64,000 nt of DNA, taken from the NCBI GenBank assembly GCA_964556755.1, contig CAZKXI010000001.1, positions 310,001-374,000 on the forward strand, given 5' to 3'. Shown piece after piece: positions 1 to 8,086 of this stretch. The notes under the pieces are model-generated. The model saw only the letters and a program-made list of their open reading frames with translations. It had not been told where the DNA came from and made no database searches. Made by a program: the position numbers and the translations under genes. This DNA comes from UBA4085 sp964556755 (lineage in GTDB: Bacteria > Acidobacteriota > Aminicenantia > Aminicenantales > UBA4085). Each line of letters starts with the position of its first letter. Within the stretch, counting starts at the first letter, position 1.

Positions 1-386
1 CCGACGCTCCTCTCCTTGAAGAAGCGGAGCAGGAAGGCCGGGTCCAGCCATTCGGGCTTGCGGTTCCCGATCCGAAAGCCGAGGTAGGGCAGGATCAGCA
101 GGAAGGCGATCCGCAGGAAGCGGTCGGTCGCGGCATCGTCGGCGAGCGAAGCGCCGGCCGCGCCCAGGATCCAGCCCAGGGCGACGCCGAGGAAGGTCCC
201 GACCATCGAGCTCCAGACGACCTTGAAGGGAGACCGGCGGATGCGGATCTCCAGCAGGATGACCAGGCCGGCCAGGGCCAGGCCGAGCCCGGCCGCCAGG
301 CGCGGCTCGAGCCCGAAGGGCGGGAAGGCGTACCCGGCCGCCCCGGCCAGAAGCGCGATGAGAAGTCGAAGGATCAGAATGCCCAT
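1..386 (-). CDS. YacL-like PIN/TRAM membrane protein, N-terminal part (runs off the window)
   Basis: The gene continues past base 1, so only about 128 N-terminal residues are visible. They are very hydrophobic, with three to four membrane segments separated by short charged loops (a clear IRIRRSPFK loop near residue 50), and then a GNRKPEWLDP region. That is how YacL-type proteins begin before their cytoplasmic PIN nuclease and TRAM RNA-binding domains, which lie outside the window. Position directly after radA supports this, since radA-yacL is a recurring pair. I chose the ATG at 386 because GAGGA lies six bases upstream; an in-frame ATG at 401 has no comparable site. The PIN domain itself is not seen, so the family call is inference. 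Confidence 0.6.
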   Translation of the reverse strand, partial: MGILILRLLIALLAGAAGYAFPPFGLEPRLAAGLGLALAGLVILLEIRIRRSPFKVVWSSMVGTFLGVALGWILGAAGASLADDAATDRFLRIAFLLILPYLGFRIGNRKPEWLDPAFLLRFFKERSV

Positions 387-406
387 GGACCGTCCTCGCA
401 TGTCGA

Positions 407-1780
407 TCACAGCGCCAGGTCGATGGCCTGGCGGATGGAGGAGACGCCCTCCAGCCGGATGCCCGCCGGGGCGTCCTTGGCCGCGTCGTCCTTGTTGCCC
501 TGCGGCAGGATGACCGTGGTGAAGCCCAGGGCCGCGGCCTCGCGGACCCGGGACGAGGCCTGGCCGACCGAGCGGACCTCGCCGCTGAGGCCGACCTCGC
601 CGAAGGCGGCCAAGCCGCGCGGGGCCGGCCGGTTCTTCAGGCCCGAGACCACCGACAGGACCACGCCCAGGTCGGCCGCCGGCTCCTCGACGCTGACGCC
701 GCCGGCCACGTTGAGGTGGATGTCCTCGCCGCCGAAGCCGTAGCCCAGCTTCTTCTCCACCACCGCCAGCAGCATGGCCGTGCGGAAGTGGTCCAGCCCG
801 ACCGACATGCGGCGGGGATTGCCGGTGAAGAGGGTCGGGGAGACCAGCGACTGGATCTCGATCAGCAGCGGCCGGGTGCCCTTGACCGTGGCCGTGACGA
901 CGCTGCCGGGCGCGTCCGCCGGGCGCTCCTTGAGGAAGAAGGCCGAGGGGTCGGGGACCGGCCGCAGGCCGGCCGCGGTCATCTCGAAGATGGCCAGCTC
1001 GGAGACGGGACCGAAGCGGTTCTTCAGGGCCCGCAGGACCCGGTGGCTGTGGTCGCGCTCGCCCTCGAACTGGAGGACGACGTCGACGATATGCTCCAGC
1101 GACTTGGGCCCGGCCAGGGAGCCCTCCTTGGTGATGTGGCCGACCAGGAAGGCGGCCGTCCCGTTCCGCTTGGCGTAGCGGAAGACGGCGTTGGCCGTCT
1201 CGCGGACCTGGCTGATGGTGCCGGGGCTGGAGGCCAGCTTGGCCGAGTAGACCGTCTGGACCGAGTCGATCACCAGGACCCGCGGCCGCAGGCGCTCGGC
1301 CTGGGCCAGGATCTTCTCCAGCCCGGTCTCGGCCAGGAGCAGGAGGTCGCCGCCGCCCGGACCGAGGCGGTCGCCCCGCAGCTTGATCTGCTCCAGGGAC
1401 TCCTCGGCCGAGACGTACAGCACGGTCTGCCCGCGGTCGGCGAAGTCGCGGGCCGCCTGCAGCAGGAGGGTGCTCTTGCCGATGCCCGGCTCGCCGCCGA
1501 TCAGGACCAGCGATCCGAGGACCACGCCGCCGCCGAGAACGGCGTTGAACTCCTCGATGCCCGCCCTCAGCCGCGGCGCCTGGGCCTCGCGGATGTCCTT
1601 GTAGGCCACCGGCTCGGCCGGGGCGAAGGCCGCCTCGCCGGAGGCTGCGGCGGCCGGCCCCTCTTCGACCGGCTCCTCGACCAGGCTGTTCCACTCGCCG
1701 CAGGCCGGGCAGCGGCCCAGCCACTTGACGGACGGAGCGCCGCAGGACTGGCAGACGAAGACCGCCTTGGGCTTGGCCAC
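407..1780 (-). CDS. radA: DNA repair protein RadA (Sms), branch-migration ATPase
   Basis: RadA is a RecA-like ATPase that processes recombination intermediates and stalled forks. The 457-aa protein has the three expected parts: an N-terminal C4 zinc finger (Cys10, 13, 24, 27), a RecA-like core with Walker A GGEPGIGKST near residues 95-104 and the RadA signature KNRFG at about 253-257, and a C-terminal Lon-protease-like domain from about 290. Length matches the family (about 450-460). It starts 3 bases after dnaB ends and is followed by the yacL-like gene, so the three are probably one transcript. Identification is firm. Confidence 0.97.
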   Translation of the reverse strand: MAKPKAVFVCQSCGAPSVKWLGRCPACGEWNSLVEEPVEEGPAAAASGEAAFAPAEPVAYKDIREAQAPRLRAGIEEFNAVLGGGVVLGSLVLIGGEPGIGKSTLLLQAARDFADRGQTVLYVSAEESLEQIKLRGDRLGPGGGDLLLLAETGLEKILAQAERLRPRVLVIDSVQTVYSAKLASSPGTISQVRETANAVFRYAKRNGTAAFLVGHITKEGSLAGPKSLEHIVDVVLQFEGERDHSHRVLRALKNRFGPVSELAIFEMTAAGLRPVPDPSAFFLKERPADAPGSVVTATVKGTRPLLIEIQSLVSPTLFTGNPRRMSVGLDHFRTAMLLAVVEKKLGYGFGGEDIHLNVAGGVSVEEPAADLGVVLSVVSGLKNRPAPRGLAAFGEVGLSGEVRSVGQASSRVREAAALGFTTVILPQGNKDDAAKDAPAGIRLEGVSSIRQAIDLAL

Positions 1781-1783
1781 GCC

Positions 1784-3187
1784 TCAGCTCTCTTCCCGGC
1801 CCTGGGACCGGGCCAGCATCTGGCGGACGGCGTTCTGGTCCGTGCTCTCGAACTTGGCGTACTTGCTGCGGAAGGCGGCGTAGAAGGAGTCGGTCGGGCC
1901 GTTGCGCTGCTTGGCCACGTCGATCAGGGCCAAGCCCTTCCACGTCTCGTCCTGCATCTTCTCTTCCTTGGACAGGTACTGCTCCTTGCGGTAGATGAAC
2001 ATGACCACGTCGGCGTCCTGCTCCAGGGCGCCCGACTCCCGCAGGTCCGACAGCTGCGGCCGCGGCTCCTTGCGGCCCTTCTCCGGGGCCCGGCTGAGCT
2101 GGGAGATGCCGACGACCGGGATGTGCAGCTCCTTGGCCAGCTCCTTGAGGGAGCGGGAGATGTTGGCCATCTCCTGGTTGCGGTTCTCGAAGCGGTCGCC
2201 GCCGCGCATCAGCTGGATGTAGTCCAGGAAGAGGATGTCCAGGTTGTGCTCCAGCTTCTGGCGGCGGGCCTTGGCCTTCATCTCGGTCAGGGCCAGGCCG
2301 GGCGTCTCGTCGATGAAGATGCGGGCCCGGCCCAGCCTCTCGGCGCTCAGGCGCAGGCGGGCCATCTCCGGCTCGCCGATGAATCCGGAGCGGGCCTCGC
2401 TGATGTCGACGCCGGCGTCGGAGCAGAGCATGCGCATGGCCAGCGACTCCTTGGACATCTCCATGGAGAAGAAGCCGACGGAGGAGTCGGTCTGCAGCCC
2501 GATGTGCTGGGCCATGTTCAGGCAGAGGGCGGTCTTGCCCATGGACGGGCGGGCGGCCACGATGATCAGCTCGTCCGGCTGCAGGCCCAGGGTCAGCGCG
2601 TCCAGGTCGGCGAAGCCGGTCGGGATGCCGGTCACCCGGCTGCCGCGGGCCCGGTGCTCCTCGATGATCTCCAGGGCCCGGCCGGCGACGCTGCCGATGG
2701 CGGTGAAGCCGCGCTGGATGCGCTGCTCGGCGGCGTCGAAGATGGCCGCCTGGGCCGCGCCCAGCAGGTCGTCCGGCTCCATCTTCTCCTCGTAGCCGGC
2801 CTGGATGATGCGGGCCGAGGAGATGATCAGCTGCCGCAGGACGGCCTTCTCCTTGATGACCCGGGCGTAGTACTCGACGTTGAGGCTGCGCGGCACGCCG
2901 TCCACCAGCGAGGCGATGTAGGCCGCCCCGCCGACCTCGTCCAGCAGGCCGGCCCGGCGGAGCTCCTCGTTCAGGCTGAGGAGCTCGACCGTGACGCCCT
3001 TCTCGACCAGGACGATGATGGCCCCGAGGATCTTCTTGTGGGTGTCCTTGTAGAAGTCGTCCGGAGCGACGATGGACAGGACGACGTTGAGGTTCTCGTT
3101 GGCCACCAGGATGGCGCCCAGGACGGTCCGCTCCGCCTCGGGGCTGTGGGGCAGGGTCTTCTTCAGGAACATCTGGTCGAAATCCAC
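1784..3187 (-). CDS. dnaB: Replicative DNA helicase DnaB
   Basis: DnaB is the hexameric helicase that unwinds DNA ahead of the replication fork. The 467-aa protein has the helical N-terminal domain (starting LPHSPEAERTVLGAI), a linker, and a RecA-like C-terminal domain with Walker A ARPSMGKTAL at about 212-221 and Walker B around ILFLDYIQLM. Length is normal and no intein is present. It follows rplI on the same strand, the usual rpsF-rpsR-rplI-dnaB order, but is separated from it by a 440-bp repeat-bearing spacer and a terminator, so dnaB probably has its own promoter. Confidence 0.97.
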   Translation of the reverse strand: MDFDQMFLKKTLPHSPEAERTVLGAILVANENLNVVLSIVAPDDFYKDTHKKILGAIIVLVEKGVTVELLSLNEELRRAGLLDEVGGAAYIASLVDGVPRSLNVEYYARVIKEKAVLRQLIISSARIIQAGYEEKMEPDDLLGAAQAAIFDAAEQRIQRGFTAIGSVAGRALEIIEEHRARGSRVTGIPTGFADLDALTLGLQPDELIIVAARPSMGKTALCLNMAQHIGLQTDSSVGFFSMEMSKESLAMRMLCSDAGVDISEARSGFIGEPEMARLRLSAERLGRARIFIDETPGLALTEMKAKARRQKLEHNLDILFLDYIQLMRGGDRFENRNQEMANISRSLKELAKELHIPVVGISQLSRAPEKGRKEPRPQLSDLRESGALEQDADVVMFIYRKEQYLSKEEKMQDETWKGLALIDVAKQRNGPTDSFYAAFRSKYAKFESTDQNAVRQMLARSQGREES

Positions 3188-3275
3188 GATCCCCTCCTAG
3201 GCGGGCTCCGGGCGGCAGGGCTCCATCATAACGCCGCTCCCGGGGTCGGCCGCAAGCCCCCGGTCACAGAAAAAA

Positions 3276-3567
3276 GGTTCTTCGCCCATTTGCGGGAGAC
3301 GGTTCGATGCATCGTCCCGGCGGCTTCGGGCGCAACTCGCCTTTTTCCACAGCTCTCTTCGGCGCCTGCGGAACTCCGCATGTCTGGTGATCAGGTCCTT
3401 CGAGACCCCCCACTCCATCGCGATACTGTGGTACATTTGCGTGCTCAAACATCCCTCGGCGCCCGCCGGGTGCCCTCAGAGAGCTGTGGAAAAAGCCTGC
3501 GCCCTCGCGATTTCGCCGTTGGCCGATTCATCGAACCGTCTTCTCTCCCGCAGATGGGAGAAGATCC
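3276..3567. repeat. Large inverted repeat between dnaB and rplI with DnaA-box-like cores
   Basis: The left arm (3276-3357) and right arm (3478-3567) are imperfect reverse complements, separated by about 120 bp. Matching parts from outside in are GGTTCTTCGCCCATTTGCGG with CCGCAGATGGGAGAAGATCC, GGTTCGATGCAT with ATTCATCGAACC, and TTTTTCCACAGCTCTCT with AGAGAGCTGTGGAAAAA. The innermost pair contains TTTTCCACA, which fits the DnaA-box pattern TTWTNCACA, once on each strand. The outer motif recurs as a hairpin at 20826-20863 upstream of dnaA. I see no convincing gene in the spacer. It could be a MITE-like element, a REP pair or a replication-control site. Confidence 0.7.
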
Positions 3568-3618
3568 AAAAAAAATCCCCGTCCCCGCCACAGGCCCGGG
3601 GCCGGGGCGGGGACGGGG
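3568..3618 (-). terminator. Rho-independent terminator after rplI
   Basis: Read on the minus strand, a 13-bp GC-only-plus-AT stem (arms 3606-3618 and 3577-3589, CCCCGTCCCCGCC type) closes a 16-base loop. One base later comes a run of eight T (plus-strand A at 3568-3575). It begins 10 bases after the rplI stop codon and should end the rpsF-rpsR-rplI transcript. Confidence 0.85.
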
Positions 3619-3627
3619 AGGCGGGAC

Positions 3628-4143
3628 TTACTCGGCGGCGGGCTTGTCGTCGGCCGGAGCCGCGGGCTCGGCCTTGGCTTCGGCCGCCGCCTCGGGCTCC
3701 TCTTCCTTGACGATGTGGACCTTGATCTCGGCCCGGTCGTCGTGGAAGACCTTGACGGGGACGGTGAAGCTGCCCAGGCGCTTGAGCGGCTCGTCGAGGA
3801 CGATCTTCTTCTTGTCGATCTCGAAGCCCAGCTTGTCCAGGGCCTCCTTGATGTCGGCCCCGCTGACGGAGCCGAAGATGTGGTCCTTCTCGCCGGCCTT
3901 GCGGGCGAAGGTCAGGACGACCTGGTTGAGCTTCTGGATGACGGCCTGGAAGCTCGTCCGCTCGGCCTCGACCTTCTTCTTCAGGGCGGCCCGCTCGATC
4001 TCGATCATCTTCAGGTTGGAGGGCGTGACCTCCAGGGCCAGCCGGCGGGGGATGAGATAGTTGCGCCCGTAGCCGGGGGCGACGTTGATGATGTCGCCCT
4101 TGCGGCCGACGCTTTCCACGTCCTGCTTCAGGATAACCTTCAT
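3628..4143 (-). CDS. rplI: 50S ribosomal protein L9
   Basis: L9 binds 23S rRNA at the base of the L1 stalk. The N-terminal domain begins MKVILKQDVESVGRKGD and includes the GYGRNYLIPRRLA signature near residues 25-37, followed by the long central helix and the C-terminal domain (GSVSGADIKEAL). At 171 aa it is longer than the usual 148-150 because of an acidic, alanine-rich tail (EEEPEAAAEAKAEPAAPADD), a type of tail also seen on S6 and L25 in this window. It is the last gene of the rpsF-rpsR-rplI operon. Confidence 0.97.
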   Translation of the reverse strand: MKVILKQDVESVGRKGDIINVAPGYGRNYLIPRRLALEVTPSNLKMIEIERAALKKKVEAERTSFQAVIQKLNQVVLTFARKAGEKDHIFGSVSGADIKEALDKLGFEIDKKKIVLDEPLKRLGSFTVPVKVFHDDRAEIKVHIVKEEEPEAAAEAKAEPAAPADDKPAAE

Positions 4144-4155
4144 GGAGCCCTCCGC

Positions 4156-4437
4156 TCAGCTCTCGACGTAGGGCAGCAGAGCCAGGTGGCGGGCCCGCTT
4201 GACGGCCTCGGCCAGCTTGCGCTGGTGGAAGGAGCAGGTCCCGGTGACGCGGCGGGGGGAGATCTTGCCGCGATCGGGGATGTACTTCTTCAGGATGTCG
4301 GCCGACTTGTAGTCGATGAACTTGACGTTCCGCTGGCAGAACCGGCAGAACTTCTTCTTCGGGGGAAAGTACTTCTTGTAGCCTCCGCGCTCGGGGCGGT
4401 CGGGCCGGTCGTCGCGGCGTCCGCTGGATTCCGCCAT
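4156..4437 (-). CDS. rpsR: 30S ribosomal protein S18
   Basis: S18 pairs with S6 on the 30S platform. The 93-aa protein contains the family core FCRFCQRNVKFIDYKSADIL, followed by the RGKISPRRVTGTC motif. The CxxC pair plus the later Cys in VTGTCSFHQ suggest a zinc-binding (C+) form. It lies between rpsF (1 base gap) and rplI. No ssb gene is present between rpsF and rpsR, where many bacteria have one. Confidence 0.97.
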   Translation of the reverse strand: MAESSGRRDDRPDRPERGGYKKYFPPKKKFCRFCQRNVKFIDYKSADILKKYIPDRGKISPRRVTGTCSFHQRKLAEAVKRARHLALLPYVES

Positions 4438-4438
4438 G

Positions 4439-4825
4439 TCAGGCCTCCTTCTTTTCGGCCGCCTCGGCCGCCTCGGGGGACGCGGCCTCGCCCGTCTGCG
4501 GCTTGCTCTTGGGCTTCTTCTTGCGGCGCATGTTCTGTTGCGTCTCCTTGACCAGGGTCAGGTGGCGCAGGACCGTGTCCAGCTGGCGGAACCGACGGGC
4601 CAGCTCGGCCGGGATGTCGGGACCGCCCTCATAGTGGAAGAAGTAGTAGTAGGCGTCGTGGTACTTGCCCAGGGGGTAGGCCGTCCGACGCTTGCCCCAC
4701 TTGTCCACCTTGGCCATCTGGCCCTTGCGCTGGGCGATGACCTCGGCCATCTGCTGGACGATGGCCTCGGCCTCCTCTTCGGTCAGCTGGGGGGAGAGGA
4801 GGAACCCCGTCTCGTACTGTCTCAT
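4439..4825 (-). CDS. rpsF: 30S ribosomal protein S6
   Basis: S6 forms a heterodimer with S18 and binds the central domain of 16S rRNA. The protein starts MRQYETGFLLSPQLTEEEAE and contains the KWGKRRTAYPLGKYHDAYYY segment typical of S6. The ferredoxin-like core ends around residue 98 and is followed by a Lys/Glu/Ala-rich tail, giving 128 aa in total. It heads the rpsF-rpsR-rplI operon. Confidence 0.97.
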   Translation of the reverse strand: MRQYETGFLLSPQLTEEEAEAIVQQMAEVIAQRKGQMAKVDKWGKRRTAYPLGKYHDAYYYFFHYEGGPDIPAELARRFRQLDTVLRHLTLVKETQQNMRRKKKPKSKPQTGEAASPEAAEAAEKKEA

Positions 4826-4929
4826 GCCGTTCTCCTTATGGTTTGGCAGCCCCCGCTCTTACGGCGGGGACAAGGAGCGGGACCCGAAGGCCCCTATTCT
4901 TCAAGGCCGCCGCGGGGCGGCCCCGTGCT

Positions 4930-5487
4930 TCAATTGAACGCGTTCATGGCCTGGTCGATCCGCCCGGCCACGATCAGGTCCAGGGCCTCGACGGCCTTGT
5001 CCAGGGCCTCGTCGAGGGCCTTGCGCTCGTCCCTGCGGAAGCGCGTCAGGACGAAGTCGACGATGTCGGCCTCCGTGGGCGAGGGCCCGATGCCCAGCCT
5101 CAGCCGGGGGAAGGCCCCCGTGCCCAGGGCGGCCACGATCGAGGCCATGCCCCGGTGGGTCCCGGGGCCGCCCTCGCGCCGGACCCGCAGGCCGCCGAGC
5201 GGCAGGTCGACGTCGTCGTAGGCGACCAGCAGCCGCTCGGGCGGGACGGGAGCGCCGGCCGCGATGGCTTTGACCGACTGGCCGCTCTCGTTCATGTAGG
5301 TCTGGGGCAGGGCCAGCAGGACCCGCTCCCCGCCGCGGCGGCCTTCGCCGACCTTGGCCAGGAAGCGGCTCTTCTTCAGGCGCACGTCCCACGCCTCCGC
5401 CGCCCGCTGGACCAGCAGGAAGCCGGCATTATGCCGCGTCCCTTCGTAGCGGCGGCCGGGATTCCCCAGGCCCACGACGGCCCACAA
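4930..5487 (-). CDS. pth: Peptidyl-tRNA hydrolase
   Basis: Pth releases peptides from peptidyl-tRNAs that drop off the ribosome. The 185-aa protein begins with VGLGNPG and has the catalytic His19 in TRHNAGF, the YMNESGQSV motif with its substrate-binding Asn, and YDDVDLPLG followed by the GGPGTHRGM loop. All are diagnostic of bacterial Pth, and the length is normal. It lies 3 bases downstream of rplY, the common rplY-pth pairing. Confidence 0.96.
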   Translation of the reverse strand: MWAVVGLGNPGRRYEGTRHNAGFLLVQRAAEAWDVRLKKSRFLAKVGEGRRGGERVLLALPQTYMNESGQSVKAIAAGAPVPPERLLVAYDDVDLPLGGLRVRREGGPGTHRGMASIVAALGTGAFPRLRLGIGPSPTEADIVDFVLTRFRRDERKALDEALDKAVEALDLIVAGRIDQAMNAFN

Positions 5488-5490
5488 GCG

Positions 5491-6165
5491 TCACCCCTTG
5501 TCCTCGACCTTGTCCTTCTCGGGCCGCTCCTTCTTGATGACCTCGGGCTCGGCCGGGGCGGCTTCGGCCCCCTCGGCCCCTTCCTCGACCGGCGCGGCTT
5601 CGACCTTCTCTTCGTGCGGCACCTGGACCAGGGCGATGACGGTGCCCGGCTCGGTGATGAGCTTGATGCCTTCGGGCAGGGCGATCTCGGCCGCCTTCAG
5701 CGACTGGTGGAGGTGCAGCCCGGTGACGTCCACGGCCAGGCTCTCGGGGATCTGGGCCGGCAGGCACTCGACGGTCAGCTCGCGGGTCATGAAGTCGATG
5801 AACCCGCCTTCCGTCTTCACGCCGTAGGCCTCGCCCGTCAGCTCGATCGGGACCTGGACCCGGATGACCTTGTCCATGGCGATCTGGATGAGATCGGCGT
5901 GGAGGACCTCGTCGGTGGTCGGGTCGATCTGGACGTCCTTGATCATGACGTCCCGCTCCTCGGTCCCCAGGGACACCCGGAAGAGGGTGTTCAATCCCAG
6001 CTCGGACTTGAGGATCCCGATGACGTCCTTCTTGGACAGGACCAGCGGCAGGCTCTCGACCTTCTCTCCGTAGAGGATGGCCGGCAGCTTGCCGGACTGG
6101 CGGATGCGGTACGACGCGTTCTTGCCGAAGGCGTCGCGCTTCTCGCTGGGGATGACCAGGCTCAT
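5491..6165 (-). CDS. rplY: 50S ribosomal protein L25 (general stress protein Ctc)
   Basis: This is the long CTC/TL5 form of L25, which binds 5S rRNA. The N-terminal L25 domain spans roughly residues 1-90 (KRDAFGKNASYRIRQSGKLPAILYG), followed by the beta-rich C-terminal domain to about 185 and an acidic Glu/Ala-rich tail ending KKERPEKDKVEDKG. Length 224 aa fits the long form. It lies 11 bases after prs and 3 bases before pth, so prs-rplY-pth look co-transcribed. Confidence 0.96.
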   Translation of the reverse strand: MSLVIPSEKRDAFGKNASYRIRQSGKLPAILYGEKVESLPLVLSKKDVIGILKSELGLNTLFRVSLGTEERDVMIKDVQIDPTTDEVLHADLIQIAMDKVIRVQVPIELTGEAYGVKTEGGFIDFMTRELTVECLPAQIPESLAVDVTGLHLHQSLKAAEIALPEGIKLITEPGTVIALVQVPHEEKVEAAPVEEGAEGAEAAPAEPEVIKKERPEKDKVEDKG

Positions 6166-6176
6166 GGGGGTACTCC

Positions 6177-7106
6177 TTAGTCGAACAATGAGCTGACGGA
6201 GCTGCGCTCGTTGATCCGCCGGATGGCCTCGCCGAAGAGCTCCGCCACGGACAGGGCCATGATCTTCTTGCAGCCCTTGCCGGCGTCGGTCAAGGGGATG
6301 GTATTGGTCAGGATCAGCTGCTCGAGGGGCGAGTCTTCCAGCCGCTTGATGGCCGGGCCGGAGAGGACGGCGTGGGTGGCGCAGGCCAGGACCCGGGCGG
6401 CGCCGGCCTTCTTGACGGCTTCGGCCCCCAGGACCAGGGTGCCGGCCGTGTCGACCATGTCGTCGTAGAGGACGCAGGTCTCGCCGGCCACGTCGCCGAT
6501 GACGTTGAAGACCTCGGCCACGTTGGGGCGGGGGCGGCGCTTGTCGATGATGGCCAGCTTGGCCCCCAGCTTCTTGGCGAAGTGCTTGGCCCGGCCCACG
6601 CCGCCGGCGTCGGGCGAGACGACGGTCAGCTGGCCCAGGCCCAGGCCCAGCAGGTGCCGGGTCAGGACGGGCACGCTGGTCAGGTTGTCCACGGGGATGG
6701 AGAAGAAGCCCTGGATCTGGGGCGAATGCAGGTCCATGGTCAGGATCCGGTTGGCACCCGAGGCCACCAGCAGGTCGGCCATCAGCCGGGCCGAGATCGG
6801 CACCCGGGGCCGGTCCTTCCAGTCCTGGCGGCCGTAGGCGTAGTAGGGCATCACGGCCGTGATCCGCTCGGCCGAGGCCCGCTTGAAGGCGTCGATCATC
6901 AGGAACAGCTCCATCATGTGGGCGTTGGCCGGATGGCAGCCGCTCTGGATGATGAAGACGTCCTCGCCGCGGACGTTCTCGTCGATGTAGTAGTGGATCT
7001 CGCCGTCGCTGAAGCGCTCCAGGACGCTGGCGCCCAGAAACTTCTTGCAGTACTGGGCGATCTCCTGGGCCAAGGGGAGGTTGGAGCTCCCGGCAAAGAT
7101 CTTCAT
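6177..7106 (-). CDS. prs: Ribose-phosphate pyrophosphokinase (PRPP synthase)
   Basis: Prs converts ribose-5-phosphate and ATP to PRPP, the precursor of nucleotides, His and Trp. The 309-aa protein is a standard class I enzyme. It begins MKIFAGSSNLPLAQEIAQY and contains the VVSPDAGGVGRAKHFAKKLGA motif (near 165-185) and the PRPP-binding loop VLYDDMVDTAGTL (near 212-224). The tRNA-Gln gene ends 42 bases upstream on the same strand, so prs is probably co-transcribed with ispE and the tRNA. Confidence 0.97.
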   Translation of the reverse strand: MKIFAGSSNLPLAQEIAQYCKKFLGASVLERFSDGEIHYYIDENVRGEDVFIIQSGCHPANAHMMELFLMIDAFKRASAERITAVMPYYAYGRQDWKDRPRVPISARLMADLLVASGANRILTMDLHSPQIQGFFSIPVDNLTSVPVLTRHLLGLGLGQLTVVSPDAGGVGRAKHFAKKLGAKLAIIDKRRPRPNVAEVFNVIGDVAGETCVLYDDMVDTAGTLVLGAEAVKKAGAARVLACATHAVLSGPAIKRLEDSPLEQLILTNTIPLTDAGKGCKKIMALSVAELFGEAIRRINERSSVSSLFD

Positions 7107-7135
7107 GGGCCTTCCTCTATCTCCACATACGTCGC

Positions 7136-8086
7136 TTATCGCCTGGTTCTGGGGCGGGAGGATTCGAACCCCCGAATGGCGGGTCCAAAGCCCGCTGCCT
7201 TACCACTTGGCGACACCCCAGCCTCGATGTCCGGCCAGCCTTGCTCCCGGGTCACGGTCTCCAGCAGGAGGCAGCGGCCGATCCCCGTCGCCGCGTCCAG
7301 GCAGGCCTGGGCCGCGCTCCGGTCGCCGAAAAGGCCATAGACCGCCGAGCCCGATCCCGTGACCAGGGACAATTCGGCGCCCCTGGCCTGGAAGAACCGC
7401 TTTATCTCTTGGAGCTGAGGATAAAAGCGAAAGACCGCCGCCTCGAGGTCATTCCCCAGGGAGGCGATCTCTCCGGTCTCGAAAAACCGCCACATTCTAC
7501 TGTCTTTAGGCCCGGAAGTCAAGGACGCTCCCGGCTCGTCGAGGGACCCGTAGATGAGGGGGGTGGGAACGGGGAAGTCCGGCACGGCCAGGACGAGAAA
7601 GCGCCGGGCCAGCTCGGGCAGGGGCGTCAGGACGTCCCCGATCCCCTCGCCCAGGCACAGCCCGCCGCGGAAGAAGAAGGGCACGTCGGCGCCCAGGGCC
7701 CGGGCCAGGACGTCCAGATCCTCTCCGGAGAGGCCCAGGCCCCAGAGCGCGTTGAGGCCGAGAAGCGTCATGGCCGCGTCGCCGCTCCCCCCGGCCAGGC
7801 CGCGGCCGGCCGGGACGCGCTTCTCGACCCGGATGCGGGCCCCCCGCCGAACCCCGGCCTTCAGCCGCAGGGCTTCGGCCGCCCGGGCGATCAGGTTCGT
7901 CCCGTCCCAGGGGACTTCGGGGTCGTCGCCGGAGAGATCGATGGCCTCCCCGGGAGCCTCCTCGATCGTCAGGACGTCGAACAGGCTGATCCATTGGAAG
8001 AGGGTCCGGATGTCGTGATAGCCGTCGGGGCGGCGGCCGACGACCTCCAAGCCGAGGTTGATCTTGGCGAAGGACTTAATCCGCAT
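7136..8086 (-). CDS. ispE: 4-diphosphocytidyl-2-C-methyl-D-erythritol kinase
   Basis: IspE phosphorylates CDP-methylerythritol in the MEP isoprenoid pathway. The GHMP-kinase ATP loop VPAGRGLAGGSGDAA is at residues 91-105, the substrate-side Lys8 is in SFAKINLGL, and ADVPFFFRGG follows. The reading frame is 316 aa, about 30 longer than usual: residues from about 289 on (GVSPSGKAAGFGPAI...) are the translation of the tRNA-Gln gene, and the stop lies beyond the tRNA. The conserved enzyme is complete before that point. It overlaps the upstream lipoprotein gene by 11 bases. Confidence 0.93.
   Translation of the reverse strand: MRIKSFAKINLGLEVVGRRPDGYHDIRTLFQWISLFDVLTIEEAPGEAIDLSGDDPEVPWDGTNLIARAAEALRLKAGVRRGARIRVEKRVPAGRGLAGGSGDAAMTLLGLNALWGLGLSGEDLDVLARALGADVPFFFRGGLCLGEGIGDVLTPLPELARRFLVLAVPDFPVPTPLIYGSLDEPGASLTSGPKDSRMWRFFETGEIASLGNDLEAAVFRFYPQLQEIKRFFQARGAELSLVTGSGSAVYGLFGDRSAAQACLDAATGIGRCLLLETVTREQGWPDIEAGVSPSGKAAGFGPAIRGFESSRPRTRR
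7149..7220 (-). tRNA. tRNA-Gln (anticodon TTG)
   Basis: Read on the minus strand the sequence folds as a complete cloverleaf: acceptor TGGGGTG with CGCCCCA (one T-G pair), D arm with AAGTGGTAAGG, anticodon stem GCGGG/CCCGC around loop CTTTGGA, and a T arm with GGTTCGAATCC. The anticodon is TTG, so it reads CAA/CAG. The discriminator is G, as in other bacterial tRNA-Gln. The next bases are AACCA, so CCA is not encoded directly after it. The gene lies entirely within the ispE reading frame (see findings), and a tRNA-Gln between ispE and prs also occurs in Pseudomonas. Confidence 0.95.

Noticed and set aside
3197..3448. Possible 83-aa minus-strand gene inside the dnaB-rplI spacer
   Set aside because: It is made mostly of the inverted-repeat arm and its spacer (Arg-rich, no motif, no ribosome site).
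716..4060. Very long plus-strand reading frame (over 1100 codons) opposite radA, dnaB and rplI
   Set aside because: It is a shadow of three certain minus-strand genes in a GC-rich genome; its translation is low-complexity Gly/Gln/Asp/Val-rich and it crosses a terminator.
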